Assembly: GCA_937907025.1 (NCBI GenBank)
Contig: CALESJ010000053.1
Location: 62,001-126,000, forward strand
Source: an uncultured Faecalibacterium sp.
Lineage (GTDB): Bacteria; Bacillota; Clostridia; Oscillospirales; Ruminococcaceae
Direction: 5' to 3'
DNA length: 64,000 nt
This document shows positions 25,063 through 33,231 of the stretch, one piece after another. A program made the position numbers and the translations under genes. The first letter of the stretch is position 1. Every line of letters begins with the position of its first letter. Under the pieces are notes generated by a model, which saw only the letters and a list, made by a program, of their open reading frames with translations, was not told where the DNA came from and did no database searches.

Positions 25063-26592
25063 TCATGTGATCGGGGCGGGGTTGAAGATGCACAGGTCAT
25101 TATGGAAACCATACTGGTCGCTGTACGGCTTGCGCACCCCGCTGGCCACATCCAGGATCATATCAAAAATTTCATGTCCCACCTGGGCAATAGTACTGCG
25201 CCCGGTGGCAACGCCTCCAGCCGAAATGTCAATCATATCGAACCAGAAATCCTTCATTTCGTCCCGGCTGCACACCTTGATGACCGGGGCAATGTCCAGC
25301 CCGTAGGGGGTACCGCGTCCGGTCATGAACACCTGCAGGCCGATGCCGGAAGCCAACTGGCAGGGTCCGCACACGATATCGCTGGCAGGGGTAGCGGCAT
25401 AGATCAGTCCGTGGGCGGTGGGCTTCTCAGCCGGGCTCAGGACCTCCACAATGGGGCTGGTGCCGCTTTTGGCAATGCTGCCCATGGCCTTTTCCACAAT
25501 ATTGGCCAGGCCGCCTTTCTTGTTACCGGGAGTGGGATTGGCATCTCGATCCACCCCACCGGCGGCCAGGTAATCGTCATACCACTGCATTTCCGCCACC
25601 AGGCGGTCCCGGGTGTGCGCATCCGGGCAGCGTGCTGCCAGAAACTGCACCCCGTCCCGCACTTCGGTCACCTCGCTGAACAGCACGGTGGCCCCGCCCT
25701 TGACCAGCATATCGGCGGCATACCCGGCGCTGGGGTTGGCGGTCAGCCCACTGAAGGCGTCGCTGCCGCCGCACTGCATGCCGATGACCAGTTCGCTCAG
25801 GGGCAGTTCCTCCCGCCGGCGCTGTTCCAGCCGCTGCAGTTTGCGGTCAGCCATGTCCAGAATGGCCTGCATCATGGCATCATGGCCATGGCAGTCCTGC
25901 AGGGTCAGGACGTTTTCCGGGTTGATCTCTTCCGGTTCCAGCAGCCGGTCATAGGTCAGCTTTTCGCAGCCCAGCCCGATGACCATGATTTCCCCGCCGA
26001 AGTTGGGGTGGCGCACCAGATTGCGCACCGCCCGGATGGGAATTTTGGCCATGGGCGCATTGATGGCCACCCCGCATCCGTAGGGATGGGTCACGGCCAC
26101 TACGTCATCCACATGGGGGTAGCGGGGCAGCAGTTCCCGCCGGATTCGCTCCACCGCCACCTTTACTACCCCAGCGCAGCATTGTACCGTGGTGACGATG
26201 CCCAGCAGGTTGCGGGTACCGGCAGGGCCGGTACGGTTGCGGTAACCCATCCAGGTGGTACGGGTTGGGTCGGGCAGGTCCTGCGGGGGAACCAGGTTGG
26301 TGCCGTAGGGCAGCTCGGTCAACGCCGGACTTTCGGGCAGGGTAAGCATGTGCTCATTGACCCAGCTGCCCGCCGGAATATCCTGCCGGGCATAGCCCAG
26401 TACCACCCCATAGCGCAGCACCTCGCTCCCCTGGGGAATGTGCCGCAGAGCAATCTTGTGAGCCTGGGGAATATCCTGCAGCGCACGCAGGCCGGGGGCC
26501 GCCATTGTGCCGGCGGGCAGGTCCCGCACCGCAATGGCAACGTTGTCCTGGGGCTTGACCTGCAGGACCAGAGGCATTTGTTGTTCCGCCAT
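25063..26592 (-). CDS. garD: Galactarate dehydratase GarD (UxaA superfamily)
   Basis: A 509-residue enzyme closely matching E. coli GarD (523 residues) from end to end. Key blocks are GTRNLLGIVTTVQCCAGVV, HPYGCGVAINAPMAKIPIR, GGEIMVIGLGCEKL, IGMQCGGSDAFSGLTANPS, ATVLFSEVTEVRDGV, NPTPGNKKGGLANIVEKAMG and the terminal FNPAP. The conserved Cys/His residues of the metal site are kept. It dehydrates galactarate to 5-keto-4-deoxy-D-glucarate. The ATG at 26592 follows GAGGAGGTG; a start nine codons upstream would overlap this site. It is the last gene of a minus-strand operon with a GH105 hydrolase, an isomerase-like protein and a DapA-family enzyme. No uronate dehydrogenase that would make galactarate from galacturonate was recognised in the window. 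Confidence 0.93.
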   Translation of the reverse strand: MAEQQMPLVLQVKPQDNVAIAVRDLPAGTMAAPGLRALQDIPQAHKIALRHIPQGSEVLRYGVVLGYARQDIPAGSWVNEHMLTLPESPALTELPYGTNLVPPQDLPDPTRTTWMGYRNRTGPAGTRNLLGIVTTVQCCAGVVKVAVERIRRELLPRYPHVDDVVAVTHPYGCGVAINAPMAKIPIRAVRNLVRHPNFGGEIMVIGLGCEKLTYDRLLEPEEINPENVLTLQDCHGHDAMMQAILDMADRKLQRLEQRRREELPLSELVIGMQCGGSDAFSGLTANPSAGYAADMLVKGGATVLFSEVTEVRDGVQFLAARCPDAHTRDRLVAEMQWYDDYLAAGGVDRDANPTPGNKKGGLANIVEKAMGSIAKSGTSPIVEVLSPAEKPTAHGLIYAATPASDIVCGPCQLASGIGLQVFMTGRGTPYGLDIAPVIKVCSRDEMKDFWFDMIDISAGGVATGRSTIAQVGHEIFDMILDVASGVRKPYSDQYGFHNDLCIFNPAPIT

Positions 26593-26631
26593 AAGGCACC
26601 TCCTCTTTGGTTTGAACACGCGGCCGGGTGT

Positions 26632-27714
26632 TCACCGGTTGCCGCGCAGATATTCGCTGTAAGCCATCATGCAGGCTGCCGCACCATGCTGGTTGTCCGG
26701 GCGGATGGCTTCGCTGAGATAATAGGCCACGCTCCCGTCGCGGTCGGTGCGGTGGTCGGGCCCGGGGCCCAGCCCCGCACTGCCGCAGATACCGTCCAGC
26801 ACCAGGGTGTCCCCCGTCCCCTTCAGGCCGGTATCCTGAATACCGGCCAGGACCCCGGCCCCCCGCTGAAAGTACCCGGCGGGCAGCATGCCCAGCCGAG
26901 CGCCTTTCATCATGGCATAGGCCGCCATGGCGCTGCCCGATGTTTCGGGATAGTTGCCAGGCTCCCCGGCCAGGTCCACCAGCTGCAGGAACATCCCGCT
27001 TTCCCGGTCCCGGTAGGGCAGCAATCCGTTGACAGCTTCCAGCAAAAGAGCATCCAATCGTTCTTTTTCCTGTTGCCGGGGCATCAGTTCCCGGATATCC
27101 GCCAGCATCATCAGGAACCAGCCTTCGGCCCGCAGCCACACACAGGGGGAAAGCCCGGTTTCGGGGTCGGCCCATTCCTGCGCCCGGCGCTCATCCCAGG
27201 CATGGCGATACAGCCCCTTTTCCGGCAGGTACAGCCGCCGACGGACCTCCTCGATCTGGTGCAGAGCATCCTCTGCGTTGGCCGGGTCCTGCAGGTAAAC
27301 GGGTAAAGCCATGTACAGTCCGTCCAGCCAGACCTGCCAGGGATAGATATCCTTATGCCAGAAGTTGCCGCTTTCGGTGCGGGGATGCTCAGCCAGAGCC
27401 GCCTGTTTGGCCGCCAGGCGGCGCCGCCAGCGCTCGTTCCCTGTCAAAGTCAGCAGGACCAGGTCGGTCTTGCCGAAACTGATGGTATCCAGATTGTGGC
27501 CCAGAGGCTGATCGTCAGGCGGCAGAAGTTCTCCGGTCAGGTCCAGAATCCTGTCCCGGAAAAACACATCCCCGGTGGCGCGGTACAGGTCATAGGCCCC
27601 CAGTATTGTCAGATCGTCCTTGTAGTTCCAGTTTTTATGGGGTGCGCCGCCACAGATTCCCCGCCGCAGATAGGCGCGGAAATAGGCGTCGAACCGCTCA
27701 AAATTGTACTGCAT
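26632..27714 (-). CDS. GH105-type unsaturated (rhamno)galacturonyl hydrolase, copy 1
   Basis: A 360-residue (alpha/alpha)6-barrel hydrolase of the YteR/YesR type. Family blocks: NWNYKDDLTILGAYDLYRAT near 29-48, QVWLDGLYMALP near 123-134 (Asp of the WLDGLYM block is the expected catalytic acid), HAWDERRAQEWADPETG and WLRAEGWFLMML near 180-191. Such enzymes remove unsaturated galacturonic acid from pectin oligosaccharides made by lyases. No signal peptide, so it acts on imported oligomers. AAAGGAGAAAAGG precedes the ATG. A paralogue is encoded at 33228-34451. Confidence 0.88.
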   Translation of the reverse strand: MQYNFERFDAYFRAYLRRGICGGAPHKNWNYKDDLTILGAYDLYRATGDVFFRDRILDLTGELLPPDDQPLGHNLDTISFGKTDLVLLTLTGNERWRRRLAAKQAALAEHPRTESGNFWHKDIYPWQVWLDGLYMALPVYLQDPANAEDALHQIEEVRRRLYLPEKGLYRHAWDERRAQEWADPETGLSPCVWLRAEGWFLMMLADIRELMPRQQEKERLDALLLEAVNGLLPYRDRESGMFLQLVDLAGEPGNYPETSGSAMAAYAMMKGARLGMLPAGYFQRGAGVLAGIQDTGLKGTGDTLVLDGICGSAGLGPGPDHRTDRDGSVAYYLSEAIRPDNQHGAAACMMAYSEYLRGNR

Positions 27715-27739
27715 TTCCTTTTCTCCTTTGCGGCGCCGG

Positions 27740-28579
27740 TCACTGCATCCACCGGCAGGCCTGTGTCATGACGGCCCGGTCGCTGTCGGCGGCACCGGGC
27801 ACGGCTTCCTCCCGAAGGATGGGCAGTTCCTTCTGGGGCAGGCCCTTCATGTGGCGGAATACTGTTTCGTATTCTACCACCGAATCTTCCAGCCGGCAGG
27901 GGATGTGACGCCGGCCTTCGTACCGCACACCCTTGAAATGCACAGCCATGATCTTGTCGCCCCATAAGTCCATGGCGCGGCCGAACAGCTGATCCTGCCG
28001 GTCCAGCCAGTCCGGTCCCAGCAGATTGGCAGGGTCAAAGATCAGGCGCAGGGCCGGGCTGGCCATGGTATCCAGCAGCTGCCGGGCATACTCGGCGGTG
28101 GACAGGGCATGATGCCACACCGGTTCCAGTGCCACCGTCACCCCCAGGGCTTCAGCGGCAGGCAGAATCTCTTCCAGGCTTTTTTCCAGCTGGGCCCGGG
28201 CTTGGGCCAGGGTGGTACCGGCGGGCTGTTTTTCCATGCCGGTGGTTTCGCTGCCCATGCACAAAGCCCCCAGGGCCCGGCAGACCGGCATCTGGCTGAT
28301 GAACGCCCGGACCTCCCGACGGCGCAGGGTTTCGTCCGCAGCAGCCAGTTCCCGGTACACCCCCAGCACCGGCACGCGCAGGCCGGTGTCTTTCATGGCA
28401 GTCAGGGTGTCCTCCACCACCGTGGGGGTCACATCTTCCAGGGTAGAAATTCCTTCTATGGCTTTGGGGTAGGCCAGCTGGGTGCAGGTCCAGCCATCCC
28501 GCCGCAGGCGGGCAAACATTTCGGCCGGAGTTCCTCGGCCGTAGTCATGGGCGCGTGCACCCAGGTAAAAATCAGGCAT
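27740..28579 (-). CDS. Sugar phosphate isomerase/epimerase family TIM barrel (paralogue)
   Basis: A 279-residue xylose-isomerase-like TIM barrel. Visible metal-site strands are VTVALEPVWHH near 143-153 and LRLIFDPANL near 171-180, followed by IMAVHFKGVRYEG near 208-220. It shares the GSETTG loop and order of motifs with the protein at 6713-7564. The chosen ATG follows AAGGAGC by 7 bases; in-frame residues further upstream are unlike the family. It sits between the DapA-family gene and GH105. It may isomerise a keto-sugar acid from pectin, but no specific reaction can be assigned. Confidence 0.82.
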   Translation of the reverse strand: MPDFYLGARAHDYGRGTPAEMFARLRRDGWTCTQLAYPKAIEGISTLEDVTPTVVEDTLTAMKDTGLRVPVLGVYRELAAADETLRRREVRAFISQMPVCRALGALCMGSETTGMEKQPAGTTLAQARAQLEKSLEEILPAAEALGVTVALEPVWHHALSTAEYARQLLDTMASPALRLIFDPANLLGPDWLDRQDQLFGRAMDLWGDKIMAVHFKGVRYEGRRHIPCRLEDSVVEYETVFRHMKGLPQKELPILREEAVPGAADSDRAVMTQACRWMQ

Positions 28580-28607
28580 AATCGGCTCCTTTTTAATGCA
28601 ATTCCCG

Positions 28608-29525
28608 TTACAGCAGGCCCATTTCCGCAAGAACGGCGCGCAGTTTTTCCTTTTCGGGCGGGGTCAGTTCCTGGATGGGGTCCAGGCACTTGCCTACCGG
28701 AATGCCCTGCATGTTCAGCCCTTCCTTGATGGCCTGGGGGAAGGTGCCCATGGAGCAGGCAATGCGCAGCGGCGCCAGACGGTACTGAGCTTCCAGCGCC
28801 CCCTTCCAGTCGCCGTCCATGAACTTATCATAGATGTCGGCAGCGATGCGGGGAGCCACGTTGGCACAGCTGGCCACAGCGCCCGAGCATCCGTAATGCA
28901 GGCCGGCATAGATCATGGTGTCACGGCCCATCATCACATGGAAATGGTCCCGCTGGTCCATGGTCAGGCGCAGGTATTCCTCACAGGTGGTCATATCCCC
29001 GGTGGAATCCTTGATGCCGATGATGTTGGGGCAGTCCCGCGCCAGGCGGGCGGCGGTTTCGGGGGCAATGTTGACGTTGGTTTTGGGTTTGTTGTTGTAC
29101 ATAATCACCGGCAGCGAGGACGCTTCGGCGATGGTGCGGTAATAGGTGTACAATTCGTCCTGGGTCTGGCTGACGAACATGGGGGTCAGCACGCTGACGG
29201 CATCGTAGCCACCCACCTGCTCCACCAGGTGCACCAGACGAATGACGCCCCGGGTGGTGATGTGGCTGCATCCGGCCAGCAGCTGGATAGGCTTTCCGTA
29301 GCGGTTCTTGCAGCCGGCAGCCGCCTGGCGCACAGTGGTCAGAACCTGGACATACTCCTCATCATTGACGGCGTAGAACTCGCCGGTGGTGCCGAAGGGG
29401 AACACGCCGTGCACCCCATTGTCAATGAGATGGCGGACCATATCGGCCAGGGCGTCACATCGCACGGTACCTTCCGGCGTGAAAAGGGTGATGATGGGCG
29501 GGATGATTCCGTAGGGCAGATACAT
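28608..29525 (-). CDS. DapA/NanA-family pyruvate aldolase or dehydratase
   Basis: A 305-residue class I Schiff-base aldolase of the dihydrodipicolinate synthase superfamily. FPFGTTGEFYAVN (near 42-54) is the carboxylate-binding loop, VIMYNNKPKT (near 140-149) holds the catalytic Tyr, and IIGIKDSTGD has the Schiff-base Lys near 172. It lacks features specific to DapA. In an operon with garD it may cleave 5-keto-4-deoxy-D-glucarate to pyruvate and tartronate semialdehyde (GarL role), or dehydrate it to 2-oxoglutarate semialdehyde (KdgD role), or cleave 2-keto-3-deoxygluconate (YagE type). GGAGGAGG precedes the ATG at 29525. It is the first gene after an internal promoter. Confidence 0.85.
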   Translation of the reverse strand: MYLPYGIIPPIITLFTPEGTVRCDALADMVRHLIDNGVHGVFPFGTTGEFYAVNDEEYVQVLTTVRQAAAGCKNRYGKPIQLLAGCSHITTRGVIRLVHLVEQVGGYDAVSVLTPMFVSQTQDELYTYYRTIAEASSLPVIMYNNKPKTNVNIAPETAARLARDCPNIIGIKDSTGDMTTCEEYLRLTMDQRDHFHVMMGRDTMIYAGLHYGCSGAVASCANVAPRIAADIYDKFMDGDWKGALEAQYRLAPLRIACSMGTFPQAIKEGLNMQGIPVGKCLDPIQELTPPEKEKLRAVLAEMGLL

Positions 29526-29570
29526 AGGACGATGCCTCCTCCAAAGATAAGCCGCAGGGGCTTTGAAACG

Positions 29571-29599
29571 AGTGTAGCCCGCAGCGGCGGTTTGTTCAA
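29571..29599 (-). promoter_or_regulatory. Promoter of the DapA-family/isomerase/GH105/garD operon
   Basis: Minus-strand TTGAAC (plus 29594-29599), exactly 17 bases, TACACT (plus 29571-29576), about 46 bases ahead of the ATG at 29525. Confidence 0.75.
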
Positions 29600-29647
29600 T
29601 GGGCAGAACCACCGAATCTGGACGTCAAAGCTGTCCAAAACGGAGAA

Positions 29648-29696
29648 ATTGCAAAATCCGAAACGAACGATTGCAAACTGGAATCAAAAGATTGCA
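29648..29696. promoter_or_regulatory. Three phased ATTGCA repeats upstream of the garD-operon promoter
   Basis: ATTGCA occurs at 29648, 29670 and 29691, spaced 22 and 21 bases, close to two helical turns. The block lies about 50-100 bases upstream of the -35 at 29594-29599, in the AT-rich gap between two operons; a phased activator site array is possible. Confidence 0.4.
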
Positions 29697-29697
29697 G

Positions 29698-31761
29698 TTA
29701 CAGGCTGTTGAAATCCGCCACCGCGTTGAGGGTGCACACCGCCTGGGCCATGGTAACCCTGCGGTCCGGGTCAAACCGGCCCCTTTCGTCCAGCTTCATA
29801 AAGCCGAAATACAAGGCCCGGGCCACCTGGGTGGCATGAATAGGGCTGACTTGGTCGGCGTCGGCGCAATGGGGCCGGGTGGTGGATGCGTTGCGGTAGT
29901 TGGCCGCGCAGCAGGACATGGCCACGGTGGCCAGCTCTTCCCGGGTGAGGAAACCGTTGGGTGCCAAGGCATCCCCCTGGCGAGTCATGACCCCCTGGAC
30001 GATAGCGCTTTCCAATGGGGGCAGGCCCGGCACCGGACTCAGCATCGGTTCCAGCATACTGGCCAGCGTCCGCCGCCGTATGGGGGCGTCGGGCGCGCCG
30101 GCGTTGGGGCCGGGCAGCATACCCCGGGCCTGCAGACGTCGGTTTTCGACACTTCCGGGGGTGCCCGGCGCCGCGCCCGGCTCAGGGGGCGGCACAATGT
30201 GGTATTCCATGCTTTGCTCCCCGCAGCCCTGAGAATTGATGGCCCACAGGCGCAGCCGCCCTGCCTGCATGGCGGCAGAAAGGCGGAAGACGGTGCCGGT
30301 GCCGCAGTCCCGCCAGGCACCGCCGGGCGGGCAGAACTGCCAACGGTAGGCCGGCGGGGTGCCCGGCACGCAGCTGTTGCTGGCGGCATGAAGTTCGGCC
30401 CCAGGGGCGGGAATTCCCAGAATGTGCACTCCGTAAGGGCGGGGATAGGGTCTGCCGTTGAGGAACACATCCTCCAGCACCGGATCTTTCCAGTTCTGTG
30501 CCCAGAGCGGATGGGTCACACCGTCGATGTGAATGTGCCGCAGTTCCAGCCCGGTGATGGGCACCTGGGAAAAGGCTTCGAGAAAAATGCCGTACTCTCC
30601 GCCGTGAGCGGTGACGTTCTGGATCAGAATATCCCGAAACACCGGAAGGTTGTCGCCGTCAGGGCCGTCCTCATACATCATGGTGCCGTGCACCGCGGCC
30701 CCGCTCACCGTACGGATGTCGCTGTCTGCCAGCACCACCTGTTCCACCACCCCACCCCGGCGGGCATTGCTTTTCAGCCGCAGGGCATAGGTCAGGTTGG
30801 GGCTGTCGAACCGGTTGCCACGGGCCACAATACGGCACAGTCCGCCGCTCATCTCGCTGCCCAGGGCAATACCGCCGTGGCCGTCGGCAAAGAAGTTGTG
30901 GCGGATGAGCACATTTCGGCAGGGCGTAGCCAAAATACGCCCGTCCCGGTCCCTGCCGGATTTCAGGCTGATGCAGTCGTCCCCATTGTCAAAGAAGCAG
31001 TTTTCGATGAGCACCCCGTCGCAGCTTTCCGGGTCACAGCCGTCGGAGTTGGGGCCGTGAGAGTCGATACACAGCCCCCGTATGACCACGCTACGGCACA
31101 GCACCGGGTTCAGGTTCCACATAGGGCTGTGACGCATGGTAAATTCCTTTAGCAGTACCCGCTCGCAGCGCAGGAACTGCACAAAGTTAGGGCGCAGATA
31201 ATCTCCATCCCCGAACCGTCTTTGCTCCACCGGCACCCCTTCCAGGTTCATGCGGCGCAGACGGCGGCGGGCCGGTGCCTGCAGGTCTGTGCTCTCGGTG
31301 GACCAGGGATTTTCCTCTTCATGGTGCCAGGACCACCAGGTATCCGGCCGCCCCTGGCCATCCAGCACACCGGGGCCGGTCACAGCCAGATCAGTTTCGT
31401 CACAGGCATACAGCAGCGCCGAATAATTGTAACAGGGGGTGCCTTCCCAGTGGGAAAACACCACCGGATAATCACCCGTATCCACCCGGGGCAGAAACCG
31501 CAGCACCGAAGCGGGACTTTGCAGGTGCAGTTCCACATGGCTGCGCAGGCGCAGCGCCCCGGTAAGAAAAACACCCCGAGGCACCTCCACCCGGCCCCCG
31601 CCGGCTGCGGCCACCCGGTCAATGGCCTGCTGGAGGGCGGCAGTCTGGGGTGTGCGGGCGCCCGGCACCGCGCCACAGCGGCAGATGTTCAGGCTGTAAT
31701 TCGGAATCTGAGGTGGACGGATCCGGGCCAGAATCTCCCGTTCCAAAGCATCAACGTTCAT
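29698..31761 (-). CDS. GH28 polygalacturonase with C-terminal S-layer-homology-like repeats
   Basis: A 687-residue parallel-beta-helix pectinase. The GH28 signatures are GPNSDGCDPES (near 236-246), NGDDCISLKSG (near 257-267), DGHGGIALGSE and the substrate-binding RLKS. After the catalytic domain (to ~450) comes a Pro/Gly-rich Ig-like stretch. The last ~100 residues resemble two degenerate SLH repeats (ending GRFDPDRRVTMAQAVCTLNA). No signal peptide is seen at the N-terminus (MNVDALEREILARIRPPQ), so it looks cytoplasmic, probably an exo-acting enzyme on imported oligogalacturonides; the SLH-like tail is then puzzling. It is 21 bases downstream of the serine-hydrolase gene. Confidence 0.9.
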   Translation of the reverse strand: MNVDALEREILARIRPPQIPNYSLNICRCGAVPGARTPQTAALQQAIDRVAAAGGGRVEVPRGVFLTGALRLRSHVELHLQSPASVLRFLPRVDTGDYPVVFSHWEGTPCYNYSALLYACDETDLAVTGPGVLDGQGRPDTWWSWHHEEENPWSTESTDLQAPARRRLRRMNLEGVPVEQRRFGDGDYLRPNFVQFLRCERVLLKEFTMRHSPMWNLNPVLCRSVVIRGLCIDSHGPNSDGCDPESCDGVLIENCFFDNGDDCISLKSGRDRDGRILATPCRNVLIRHNFFADGHGGIALGSEMSGGLCRIVARGNRFDSPNLTYALRLKSNARRGGVVEQVVLADSDIRTVSGAAVHGTMMYEDGPDGDNLPVFRDILIQNVTAHGGEYGIFLEAFSQVPITGLELRHIHIDGVTHPLWAQNWKDPVLEDVFLNGRPYPRPYGVHILGIPAPGAELHAASNSCVPGTPPAYRWQFCPPGGAWRDCGTGTVFRLSAAMQAGRLRLWAINSQGCGEQSMEYHIVPPPEPGAAPGTPGSVENRRLQARGMLPGPNAGAPDAPIRRRTLASMLEPMLSPVPGLPPLESAIVQGVMTRQGDALAPNGFLTREELATVAMSCCAANYRNASTTRPHCADADQVSPIHATQVARALYFGFMKLDERGRFDPDRRVTMAQAVCTLNAVADFNSL

Positions 31762-31782
31762 AGTATTTCCTTTTGCGTGTTT

Positions 31783-33231
31783 TCAAGAACGGTTCCGTGT
31801 TCCATCGGCCGTTCCCTCAAACCGGGGGTCAGGGTACTCCTCCAGGCAGCGCAGCAGCAGGGTCACGGCGTTCCCCGCAAACACAGCCTGCACCAGCAGA
31901 CTGCCGGTGCGCTCTCCCAGCAGGCAGACCCGCACCAGCAGAGTCCGGTCGTCCTTCCAGGCAGCGGAAACCGCGCAGGGAATCTGCGTTTCCGCGAAGC
32001 TGCCGCAACGGCAGCTGCCCGCTCCGAAGTCCAGCACCACCGTGCCGGAGGAGTAGCACAGCTCCAGGGTTCCGCCGGCGTCGCCGCTGCGCAGGGTCAT
32101 CTCCCGAAGGCCGGCGGGACCGTGCAGGCGGTAGGTGCCGTCGTGCCCGGCGGCAGAGCCCGGCCAGGGGATTCCGGCCACCGGCGCCAGGGTCAGCGCC
32201 TGCACCCGCTCGCGCAGGGCAGCCCGGGCCGGGGGATTTTCCGGCAAAGGGTCCGGGGCAAGCCGGGGCCACAGGCAGGTCCACAGCCCGTCCAGAATCA
32301 GCTGCACCCCGCCCTGGCGGCCCTGGGTGTCGGCAGTGGTAACCACCAGCAGGTCCTTGTCCGGCAGGCAGATGGAAAGCTGCCCGCCCATGCCGTACAG
32401 GCACCAGCCGTTGTGGGACAGCCGCCAGAACTGGTAGCCGTACCCCTGGGCGAAATCCCATTCGCCGCCGGCATTGTTGGCTTCGGTATCAATCTGGCGG
32501 CACAAAGCCTGCCGCAGATAGCCGGCGGGCAGCAGCTGCCGCCCGCCCCACCGGCCCTCTGCGGCCAGTAGACGCAGCAGGCGCAACATATCCCGGGGGC
32601 AGGCCAGCAGCCCCGACCCACCCTGGGGGATTCCCATGGGATCCCCCAGGCAGTAGGCTTTGGGGGAAAAGCCGATCTCGTCCAGGCATTTCCGGCGCAG
32701 ATAAGGCAGCAGTTCTTCCCCGCTCAACCGGCCCACCAGGGCACAGAGCACATGGGTGGCGCTGGTGTCATAGGCAAAGAACCGTCCGGGGGCATGGTCT
32801 GCCGGAGCGGTAAAGAAACTGCCCACCCAGTCGGGGCCGGGATGGTCCTTGTAGGTAGTACGTCGGTAGGGGGTGGCCATGCACAGCATCTCCCGGATGG
32901 TCAGGGCGGCCAGTTCGGGAGTAGGACCAGCGGGAGGCAGTTTGTCCGGAAAATACCGGCATATGGGATCATCCAGGCAAAGCCGGCCTTCCTCTTCCAG
33001 CAACCCGATGGCCAGGGAAACCAGACTCTTGGTCTGGGAAAACATGCGATGCAGGGTCTGGGGGCCGAAAGGTTTCCAGTAGGCTTCCAGCACTAGCCGG
33101 TCCCTACGCATGACCAGCAGGCTATGCATGGCCAGGCCTCGCTCCTCCCAGAAATCCAGCACACTATGCAGGGCCTCGCTAGGTATGCCCACGGATTCGG
33201 GGGTAGCGGTGCGCAGCGCGGGGGCGCTCAT
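31783..33231 (-). CDS. Class C beta-lactamase-related serine hydrolase
   Basis: A 482-residue serine hydrolase of the beta-lactamase/transpeptidase-like superfamily. The active-site SxxK is S65-Q-T-K68 in HRMFSQTKSLVSLAIG, and the Tyr motif is in FFAYDTSATHVLCALVG near 153-169. A C-terminal beta-rich extension of ~120 residues follows. No signal peptide. In this setting (GH105, GH28, pectin) an esterase acting on acetylated or methylated pectin oligomers is more plausible than an antibiotic-resistance enzyme, but this is inference. The start overlaps the stop of the upstream GH105 gene (ATGA). Confidence 0.82.
   Translation of the reverse strand: MSAPALRTATPESVGIPSEALHSVLDFWEERGLAMHSLLVMRRDRLVLEAYWKPFGPQTLHRMFSQTKSLVSLAIGLLEEEGRLCLDDPICRYFPDKLPPAGPTPELAALTIREMLCMATPYRRTTYKDHPGPDWVGSFFTAPADHAPGRFFAYDTSATHVLCALVGRLSGEELLPYLRRKCLDEIGFSPKAYCLGDPMGIPQGGSGLLACPRDMLRLLRLLAAEGRWGGRQLLPAGYLRQALCRQIDTEANNAGGEWDFAQGYGYQFWRLSHNGWCLYGMGGQLSICLPDKDLLVVTTADTQGRQGGVQLILDGLWTCLWPRLAPDPLPENPPARAALRERVQALTLAPVAGIPWPGSAAGHDGTYRLHGPAGLREMTLRSGDAGGTLELCYSSGTVVLDFGAGSCRCGSFAETQIPCAVSAAWKDDRTLLVRVCLLGERTGSLLVQAVFAGNAVTLLLRCLEEYPDPRFEGTADGTRNRS

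Noticed and set aside
25063..26592. Altronate dehydratase UxaA
   Set aside because: Same superfamily, but the blocks match GarD along the whole length, including the N-terminal domain and the NPTPGNKKGGLANIVEKA block.
31783..33231. Antibiotic-resistance beta-lactamase
   Set aside because: Only the superfamily SxxK/Tyr pattern is present, with no export signal, inside a pectin operon; an esterase-like role is more likely.
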